Part shown: one piece after another, positions 1 through 6,131 of the stretch | How the letters are laid out: the number at the start of each line of letters is the position of its first letter | Numbering within the stretch: the first letter of the stretch is position 1 | DNA from: an uncultured Collinsella sp. | GTDB taxonomy: Bacteria; Actinomycetota; Coriobacteriia; Coriobacteriales; Coriobacteriaceae | DNA length: 6,131 nt | NCBI GenBank assembly: GCA_900552425.1 | Contig: URZR01000113.1 | Location: forward strand, 1 to 6,131 | Direction of reading: 5' to 3' | Notes under the pieces: generated by a model | The model's input: only the letters and a program-made list of their open reading frames with translations | Told to the model about the DNA's origin: nothing | The model's database searches: none | Position numbers and translations under genes: made by a program

Positions 1-150
1 GCAAGGCGGGGCCGAGGCCGCCTCGATCAATTTGCGAAAGAATCTTGACGGTACCTCTCAATCTGTAACAGCTGGGACCGTTTTGGTTGAGTAGTTGTTA
101 TGGATCGAGATTGTTTGGCCGAGTCGGATCACAGGGTAACGTGCGAGCAC
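1..150. other. Unassigned left flank; possible end or start of a neighbouring gene
   Basis: I cannot assign a gene here. The first 30 bases or so are very GC-rich, like coding DNA of this genome, and GC falls after about 45. On the plus strand, the frame starting at base 2 is open to a TAG at 91-93 and would give a C-terminus ending in SVTAGTVLVE. On the minus strand, one frame is also open from the left edge to about base 90, with C-ending codons near the edge and a possible TTG start at 59-61 that lacks a convincing ribosome binding site. The sequence alone does not decide between these. From about 95 to 150 I see only the approach to the glgP terminator. Confidence 0.25.
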
Positions 151-184
151 AAAAAACGGAGCCGCGTTGCCGTGGCTCCGTTTT
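151..184 (-). terminator. Intrinsic terminator after glgP
   Basis: A perfect 11-bp stem (153-163 with 174-184) encloses a 10-nt loop. On the minus strand it is followed by six T residues (A at 151-156 on the plus strand). It begins 25 bp past the glgP stop codon, so it is well placed to end the glgP transcript. The other strand has only four T residues, all within the stem, so it should work less well for plus-strand transcripts. Confidence 0.85.
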
Positions 185-209
185 CAAGAGGATGGGCGAT
201 GAAACCGAA

Positions 210-2477
<2,268 letters not shown>

Positions 2478-2524
2478 GTTTCCTCCTGTGATGGGTTGAT
2501 TACATGTCAGAAATTCAAAAGAAG

Positions 2525-2557
2525 CCCGCGCGAGGGATTGGAGTGGCCTCGCGCGGG
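2525..2557 (-). terminator. GC-rich stem-loop after malQ, probable terminator or attenuator
   Basis: A perfect 11-bp GC-rich stem (2525-2535 with 2547-2557) has an 11-nt loop. On the minus strand a T-rich but interrupted tail follows (CTTCTTTTGAATTT). It lies about 50 bp beyond the malQ stop and about 47 bp before the glgP start. The tail is imperfect, and I see no promoter between the stem and glgP. Partial termination, giving less glgP than malQ transcript, is therefore a reasonable inference. Confidence 0.6.
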
Positions 2558-2562
2558 GAAAA

Positions 2563-2574
2563 CGGACGCGTCCG
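2563..2574. repeat. 12-bp perfect palindrome in the malQ-glgP gap
   Basis: CGGACGCGTCCG is fully self-complementary and lies between the malQ stop and the larger stem-loop. On the minus strand TTTT follows directly, so it could act as a small hairpin or as a protein-binding dyad. No function can be assigned. Confidence 0.45.
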
Positions 2575-2605
2575 CACGATGGGGTGGGGTCGGGCGCGGT
2601 GGCTC

Positions 2606-4111
2606 CTATTGGGGAAGCTCAATTTCGTCTTCCGACGGGATGCGGAAGTAGGTCTCGGTCCAGCCGGTGAGCTTGTGCTCGAGCTCGCGGGTGATGGCGC
2701 CATCGAGCATGCGCCAGGTCCAGTTGCCGCCCATGGTGGCGGGAGTGTTGATGCGCGCCTCGTTGCCCAGGTTGAGCAGGTCCTGCATGGTGTAGATGCA
2801 GGTATCGCTTACGCTGGCGGCGATGGCGCGGTTGAGTGCATCGGCCATGGGCTCGCCTGCCTGCTGGTGGGTGTACAGGGCCGCCTGCTCGCGCTGACGC
2901 GGGGTGGCCGTTCCCTCAAACCAACCGCGCGCCGTCTCGTTGTCGTGTGTGCCCACATAGGCGACGGTGTTGGCAATGTAGTTGTGCGGCAGGTAGTACG
3001 AGTTGGTGCCCTCAAAGGCGAACTGCAAGATCTTCATGCCGGGGAAGCCCGAGTTGTCGCGCATGTCGATGACGCCGGGGGTGAGGAAGCCCAGGTCTTC
3101 GGCGATGATGGGCAGCGTGCCGAGCTTTTCCTCGAGCGTCTTGAAGAACTTGAGGCCGGGGCCCTGCGTCCACGAACCGTAGGACGAATCGGGTGAGGAG
3201 AACGGCACCTCCCAATAGGCCTCGAAGCCGCGGAAGTGATCCAGGCGGATGACATCGTACATGTCGAGGGCGGCGCGGATACGGCCCTCCCACCAGGAGA
3301 AACCGTCGGCTTCCATGGCGTCCCAGTCGTAGATGGGATTGCCCCAGTACTGGCCGGTGGCCGAGAACTGGTCGGGCGGCGTGCCGGCGACACTCACAGG
3401 ATTACCGGCGGCGTCGATCTTAAAGAGCTCGGGCGTGGCCCACATCTCGACGGAGTCGCGCGAGACATAGATGGGCAGGTCGCCGATGATGAGGATATCG
3501 CGCTCGTTGGCATAGGCCTTGAGGCGGCTCCACTGACGATTGAAGAAGTACTGCGTCATCTGGTGGTAGAGCATGCGCGCGGGATGGGCGGCGCAGACCT
3601 TGGCAGAAGCCTCGCCGCGGGTACGGAGCTCTGCGGGCCACTCCCAAAAGGCCTTGAGACCGCACTCCTCCTTGACGGTCATGAACTCGCAGTAGGGGAT
3701 GAGCCAGTCTTCGTTTGCTTGGACAAAGTCGTCGAAGTCGGCCGGCTTGTCGGCGGCAAAGCGCTCGGCGGCGCGGTCGAGAATCTGACGACGGCCACCA
3801 AAGATGGCACCATAGTCGACATTGCTGGGGTCGGAGCCCAGGTACACGCCGTCGATATCGCACTGCTCCAGATAGCCGGCCTCGATAAGCTCGGCAAAGT
3901 CGATGAAATTGGGGTTGCCCGCACGGGCCGAGAACGACTGATAGGGCGAGTCGCCATAGCTCGTTGTCGTAAGGGGGAGAATCTGCCAGTAATGTTGTTT
4001 GCACGAGGCGAGGAAATCGACAAAGTCATAGGCGTTCCAGCCAAAGCCGCCGATACCGTAAGGTCCGGGCAATGACGAAACGGGCATCAGAACGCCGCTT
4101 GCACGCTCCAT
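2606..4111 (-). CDS. malQ: 4-alpha-glucanotransferase (amylomaltase, GH77)
   Basis: The enzyme transfers maltodextrin segments between chains and releases glucose. It is cytoplasmic and a partner of the phosphorylase. Numbering from the longest possible start (4183), the GH77 catalytic residues are all present: nucleophile Asp315 in RLDHFRGF, acid/base Glu362 in IIAEDLGF, and the third carboxylate Asp414 in GTHDNE. The YWGNPIYDWD loop is also present. I prefer the ATG at 4111 (Met25 of the long form) for three reasons. Family members begin at about MxRASGVLxPxSSLP. The resulting 501 residues match the common ~500-residue type. GGTGA lies 8 bases upstream, within an AAGGACGGTGAG tract. The extra 24 residues from 4183 use codons that look rare here (CTA, TTA, AGG) and have a weaker AGGGA site. 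The gene probably starts a malQ-glgP unit. The function is secure; the start is less so. Confidence 0.95.
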   Translation of the reverse strand: MERASGVLMPVSSLPGPYGIGGFGWNAYDFVDFLASCKQHYWQILPLTTTSYGDSPYQSFSARAGNPNFIDFAELIEAGYLEQCDIDGVYLGSDPSNVDYGAIFGGRRQILDRAAERFAADKPADFDDFVQANEDWLIPYCEFMTVKEECGLKAFWEWPAELRTRGEASAKVCAAHPARMLYHQMTQYFFNRQWSRLKAYANERDILIIGDLPIYVSRDSVEMWATPELFKIDAAGNPVSVAGTPPDQFSATGQYWGNPIYDWDAMEADGFSWWEGRIRAALDMYDVIRLDHFRGFEAYWEVPFSSPDSSYGSWTQGPGLKFFKTLEEKLGTLPIIAEDLGFLTPGVIDMRDNSGFPGMKILQFAFEGTNSYYLPHNYIANTVAYVGTHDNETARGWFEGTATPRQREQAALYTHQQAGEPMADALNRAIAASVSDTCIYTMQDLLNLGNEARINTPATMGGNWTWRMLDGAITRELEHKLTGWTETYFRIPSEDEIELPQ

Positions 4112-4123
4112 GGATGCACTCAC
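4112..4123 (-). promoter_or_regulatory. Ribosome binding region deciding the malQ start
   Basis: Minus-strand GGTGA, preceded by AAGGAC, lies 8 bases before the ATG at 4111 and matches the anti-Shine-Dalgarno complement. An in-frame GTG overlaps it at 4121-4123 but would sit too close to the AAGGA tract. The alternative ATG at 4183 has only AGGGA about 10 bases upstream. Confidence 0.6.
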
Positions 4124-4204
4124 CGTCCTTTTGAATAAGGGGCTGCGCCGTAGATGGATAGACGGCTCGTCCCGAGTTTCCATTGCTATTGTCCCTATTG
4201 TAGA

Positions 4205-4223
4205 ACATGTTGTTTAAACATGT
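4205..4223. promoter_or_regulatory. Dyad overlapping the malQ -10, operator candidate
   Basis: Two self-complementary ACATGT hexamers (4205-4210 and 4218-4223) are separated by 7 bp. A perfect 10-bp palindrome TGTTTAAACA (4211-4220) lies across the gap. The block overlaps the predicted -10 and the start point of the malQ promoter, where a repressor would act. The regulator is unknown, and the centre lacks the CG step usual in LacI-family operators. Confidence 0.45.
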
Positions 4224-4248
4224 ATAGAGAGAATGAAAAAGTTGCCGA
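4221..4248 (-). promoter_or_regulatory. Candidate sigma70-type promoter of malQ
   Basis: On the minus strand, TCGGCA (4243-4248, four of six consensus positions) is followed after 16 bp by TATACA (4221-4226, five of six). Transcription would start near 4214 and give a leader of about 100 nt before the ATG at 4111. A second small dyad, CCGA-CTT-TCGG (4245-4255), overlaps the -35. The mobile-element remnant begins only 25 bp upstream of the -35. Confidence 0.45.
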
Positions 4249-4273
4249 CTTTCGGTGAATGGTAGTGCGCCAT

Positions 4274-4344
4274 AGACGATATGAGTTGAACATTGGGAGC
4301 TCCTCCCCTTGCGGCTCTTTTGTGGGTCGGGCGACAATGGTCGT
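4274..4344 (+). repeat. Left copy of 71-bp inverted repeat (IS110 5' end)
   Basis: Its reverse complement matches 5300-5370 at 67 of 71 positions without gaps. The outer edge is sharp at AGACGAT. In the right copy this sequence lies directly upstream of the IS110 transposase start, so the left copy looks like the 5' non-coding end of a second, oppositely facing IS110 copy whose body has been lost. Similarity stops abruptly at 4344. Confidence 0.85.
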
Positions 4345-4416
4345 CGTCATTAAAGACCGGCTGCCAGCCAGGTTGCAACAATGCAAGAAGGGTTCACATT
4401 CAGTTGGCCGTTGACA
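4345..4416 (+). other. Non-coding filler with a possible IS21-type terminus
   Basis: From 4345 to 4390 I recognise nothing apart from a small hairpin (TTGCA-ACAA-TGCAA). The stretch 4391-4416, ending in TTGGCCGTTGACA, resembles from memory the terminal sequence of some IS21-family elements, whose ends finish in TGACA or similar. If so, the end points toward the istB fragment, not away from it, so two IS21 remnants or a rearrangement would be needed. This reading is tentative. Confidence 0.25.
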
Positions 4417-4693
4417 CAAACAATCGCGCGAAGACCTCGTCTTCTTCGGTAAGTCCAGGCGCGGCAAGACGCGCATGGCAGTCGCCCTCACGATGCGCGC
4501 GGTCGCCGCGGACATGTCGGTCAGGTTCTGGCAGACCGCGCAGCTGGTTCTCGAGCTCGGCAACGCGAAGCGCAAGGGAACGCTGTCGAAACTGTTGAAC
4601 GACGTGTCGCCCGCGAGGCTGCTCGTGCTCGACGAGTTCGTCTACGTCCCCTGCGACGTAGACGGTGCGAGGGTTCTCTACCAGGTCATTTCC
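4415..4693 (+). pseudogene. istB-like IS21-family transposition ATPase fragment
   Basis: About 93 codons are open in one frame, following a TGA at 4412-4414. The product resembles the central AAA+ ATPase part of IstB, the helper of IS21 transposases. It runs from EDLVFFG through a Walker A-like GKSRRGKT (the usual form is GxxGxGKT, so the fourth position is Arg instead of Gly) to AVALTMRAV, then RFWQTAQLV, and Walker B LLVLDEF, followed by VYVP and YQVIS. The N-terminal region is missing, and everything after QVIS is replaced by reversed IS110 sequence. A normal IstB has about 250 residues. No start codon with a ribosome binding site is seen. No istA partner is present. This is dead sequence; the family assignment is fairly confident. 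Confidence 0.75.
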
Positions 4694-4696
4694 GTC

Positions 4697-5252
4697 CATG
4701 TAGTGCTCGTAGGCCGCGGCGTCGTCGGGCTCGTCGAAGGAGAGGGACTCCGTCCAGTCCCAGTAGGCCCCCGTCCAGGCGCCCCTGCGCCTGCCGGCCG
4801 GCGTCGTCTCGTCGAAGACGAGGCCGTGGCGCAGCAGGAACTTCGACATCCGCTGCTTGGCGTGTTGCAGGTCGTCGCGCGCGTCCTCGAGGGCGCTCGT
4901 CGGGGACCCACACCTCGACGACGTTGCGGCAGGCGAGGAGCCTGGCGAGCCACTCGGCGTCGCGCCGGTCGTTCTTGCGCCCGCGGTCGGCGGCCGGCCG
5001 GTGCATCTTGGAGACGGCGCCTACGGCGCAGTCGACGCCGAGCGCCCCCAGGGCGCGGCAGAGGTGGAAGCCGGTCGGGCCGCTCTCGTACACCGCCTTG
5101 GGCGACTCGAACCCCAGTGCCCGCTCGGCGACCGACGCGGGGTCGTATCCGAACCTTGCGCGGGACACCTCGCCGGTCATGGGGTCGAAGGCGCATGCGG
5201 AGATGCTCCTCGCGTGGACGTCGAGACCGATGGCTGTGACATAATTGGACAT
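4697..5252 (-). pseudogene. IS110-family transposase, frameshifted and 3'-truncated
   Basis: The ATG at 5252 has an AGGGG tract 6 bases upstream. It opens into a typical DEDD (RuvC-like) N-terminal domain: GLDVH with Asp11, YESGPTGF with Glu56, and KNDRRDAEWLARLL with Asp95 and Asp98, so all four metal-binding acidic residues survive. After VWVPDE (residue 119) the frame is lost. Homologous sequence resumes in another frame, from ALEDARDDL through MSKFLLRHGL to GAYWDW and AAYEHYM. This fits one inserted or two deleted bases near 4893-4898. Sequence typical of the family ends at about 4697, where istB DNA begins. The whole C-terminal transposase domain with the catalytic serine (family knowledge) is therefore absent. 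It was once a site-specific transposase and is not functional now. Confidence 0.88.
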
Positions 5253-5299
5253 GGCGGGCCCCTCTCCGTCGCATGTGGCGCGCGGCCACGGTTGGCGCT

Positions 5300-5370
5300 A
5301 CGACCATTGTCGCCCGACCCACGATAGAGCTGCAAGGGGAGGGGCTCCCAATGTTCAACTCATATCGTCT
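5300..5370 (-). repeat. Right copy of 71-bp inverted repeat (IS110 5' end)
   Basis: This is the inverted partner of 4274-4344, ending 47 bp upstream of the transposase start. The four differences lie at 5323, 5325, 5331 and 5343; three fall within a 9-nt stretch. On the minus strand both copies can fold. CATTG near the outer end pairs with CAATG near the inner end, enclosing a GGGAG/CTCCC hairpin and a GTCG/CGAC hairpin. IS110 elements can carry a bridge RNA in this position, but that role is inferred here. Confidence 0.8.
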
Positions 5371-5460
5371 CATGCCCCGCCCCTCGCATTTGAATCGATC
5401 TTATAACCCTGGTAGAGCATGCCGGCGCACCCTATACGCCCAGCACACTGACTGCGCATG

Positions 5461-5489
5461 AAAAACCCGGCACCTTGCGATACCGGGTT
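5461..5489 (-). terminator. Intrinsic terminator of the tRNA-Gly gene
   Basis: A 9-bp stem (5464-5472 with 5481-5489, one T-G pair) has an 8-nt loop, and on the minus strand it runs into TTTTT. It starts 10 bases past the encoded CCA end of the tRNA. Confidence 0.85.
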
Positions 5490-5499
5490 AAACAATCTC

Positions 5500-5574
5500 T
5501 GGAGCGGGCAACGGGACTCGAACCCGCGAGTGTCAGCTTGGGAAGCTGATGCCTTACCACTTGGCGATGCCCGC
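5500..5574 (-). tRNA. tRNA-Gly(CCC), reads GGG
   Basis: This is a complete 75-nt cloverleaf with the CCA end encoded (5500-5502). The acceptor stem GCGGGCA/TGCCCGC is perfect. The anticodon stem TCAGC/GCTGA carries the loop TTCCCAA, with anticodon CCC at 5540-5542 (plus-strand GGG). The T arm is GCGGG-TTCGAGT-CCCGT with one G-U pair, and the discriminator base is U. The gene has its own promoter and terminator, so it is a single-gene transcription unit. Its 3' end is about 130 bp from the mobile-element remnant, but I see no repeated tRNA 3' segment that would mark an integration site. Confidence 0.96.
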
Positions 5575-5604
5575 AAAATGAAAGCCATCTCTGGCCGTTT
5601 GATA

Positions 5605-5633
5605 AGTATATCCCGCACCACCTGAGGCGGCAA
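5605..5633 (-). promoter_or_regulatory. Sigma70-type promoter of the tRNA-Gly gene
   Basis: On the minus strand, TTGCCG (5628-5633) and TATACT (5605-5610) are separated by exactly 17 bp. Transcription should start near 5598, leaving a short leader of about 24 nt for RNase P to remove. This is the best promoter match in the window. Confidence 0.8.
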
Positions 5634-5922
5634 GACTTCATTTCCCGACCGCGGAGTTCCTTTATTTCTCCGGGTTGGAACATACAAAGCATGCTTTTGA
5701 GCTACCGGCGTGCTCTTTTGATGATAAACCGCACCCCTTGATAACGGATATAGAATCCAAGCACCGTGCTCGGCAGGCATCGACCTGCACGTTCGTTATA
5801 CCTGTAAGAATCTTCGATACGCACGCCTACACATTTGGAACGTTCCATATCACCTTGGGGTGCAAAGACGCGTCTAGGCTCCTTTCTCATCCGCACACTA
5901 TACGCGCGAGAAAGGACATGCC
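5634..5922. other. Non-coding stretch between divergent tRNA and membrane-protein genes
   Basis: No credible gene is seen on either strand. Structures present include an imperfect hairpin with core CGGAG/CTCCG (5653-5674), and a GCAGG-CATCGA-CCTGC hairpin (5773-5788). There is also a 12-bp perfect palindrome TGGAACGTTCCA (5836-5847), and a CACC-TTGG-GGTG hairpin (5851-5862). A distant 7-bp pair GCACCCC (5731-5737) and GGGGTGC (5857-5863) could close a domain of about 130 nt. I found no convincing promoter for the gene at 5923 and recognise no riboswitch class. Confidence 0.4.
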
Positions 5923-6131
5923 ATGAACCACCACCCACCCAGCTGCAGACAATCGCTTCTCACCCTCATGTCTTCCTTTAATCCGCCCGCGGCGATTCTA
6001 GGCCTTGTCATCTTTGCCGCAGCCATTGTGGGTAGCCTTACACCCATTTTCCACCTTGTGGCTGCAGACACCGGTAAGGCAAAGATCATTGAAGTTGCCG
6101 AAAATGAATTTGAGGACGAGGGCTACGCCCC
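5923..6131 (+). CDS. Unrecognised protein with N-terminal membrane segment (partial)
   Basis: The reading frame is open to the window edge, giving the first 69 codons. The ATG at 5923 is chosen because AAAGGA (5911-5916) lies 6 bases upstream; a later in-frame ATG at 5968 has no such site. A short basic-polar N-terminus is followed by a hydrophobic stretch of about 22 residues, roughly residues 22-46 (AAILGLVIFAAAIVGSLTPIF). A soluble, acidic region (EVAENEFEDEGY) comes next. This suggests a single N-terminal anchor or the first helix of a membrane protein. I do not recognise the family. It faces away from the tRNA gene and is probably transcribed alone or with genes beyond the window. Confidence 0.7.
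   Translation, partial: MNHHPPSCRQSLLTLMSSFNPPAAILGLVIFAAAIVGSLTPIFHLVAADTGKAKIIEVAENEFEDEGYA

Larger units (their letters stand above)
4274..5370. mobile_element. Composite insertion-sequence remnant bounded by 71-bp inverted repeats
   Basis: This 1,097-bp segment has near-identical inverted ends and contains only broken transposition genes: an istB-like fragment on the plus strand and an IS110-family transposase fragment on the minus strand. The two meet near 4690-4697. A CAT trinucleotide immediately flanks both ends (4271-4273 and 5371-5373). It may be a target duplication or chance, and IS110 elements do not typically make duplications. No complete transposase is present, so the unit cannot move by itself. 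The region probably arose by successive insertions and deletions. Confidence 0.8.

Noticed and set aside
3236..4075. 279-codon open frame on the plus strand opposite malQ
   Set aside because: Same effect: it lies antisense to intact catalytic GH77 motifs, with no ribosome binding site or family signature.
4026..4575. Minus-strand open frames upstream of malQ
   Set aside because: They cross the malQ promoter, the inverted repeat and istB antisense sequence; nothing in them resembles a protein family.
4475..5239. 254-codon plus-strand frame as one intact gene
   Set aside because: Only the first 70 or so codons are IstB-like. The rest is IS110 transposase read backwards, giving an Arg-rich nonsense tail.
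5500..5574. tRNA-Gly as attachment site of an integrated element
   Set aside because: No integrase gene and no duplicated tRNA 3' segment is seen within the window. The nearby remnant has its own defined ends at 4274 and 5370.
5370..5938. Small open frames on both strands around the tRNA gene
   Set aside because: They run through the tRNA, its terminator and its promoter, and lack ribosome binding sites and coding-like codon use.

Overview
The window looks chromosomal and comes from a high-GC bacterium. Codons in the real genes strongly prefer G or C in the third position, and the layout suggests a gut Actinomycetota of the Coriobacteriia (Collinsella-like). That taxonomic guess rests on composition and general protein character only and was not tested by a search.

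Positions 1-4273 hold two alpha-glucan genes, both on the minus strand. malQ (4-alpha-glucanotransferase, GH77) comes first in transcription order. It is followed by a 128-bp gap with a GC-rich stem-loop, then glgP (glycogen/maltodextrin phosphorylase, GT35), which ends at a strong intrinsic terminator at about 151-184. The two enzymes act together: MalQ rearranges short maltodextrins into longer chains and releases glucose, and the phosphorylase shortens those chains from the non-reducing end to glucose-1-phosphate. A weak promoter with two overlapping dyads lies upstream of malQ.

Positions 4274-5370 form a 1,097-bp graveyard of mobile DNA. It is bounded by a 71-bp inverted repeat that matches at 67 of 71 positions. 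Inside it, an istB-like ATPase fragment (IS21 family, plus strand) is fused end-on to a frameshifted, C-terminally truncated IS110-family transposase (minus strand). Neither can be functional. The repeated 71 bp appears to be the 5' non-coding end of the IS110 element, the place where IS110 elements may encode a bridge RNA. This is the most interesting part of the window.

Positions 5371-6131 hold a complete minus-strand tRNA-Gly(CCC) gene with its own promoter and terminator. A roughly 290-bp non-coding stretch with several dyads follows, then the first 69 codons of an unrecognised plus-strand gene with one likely membrane segment, cut off by the window edge.
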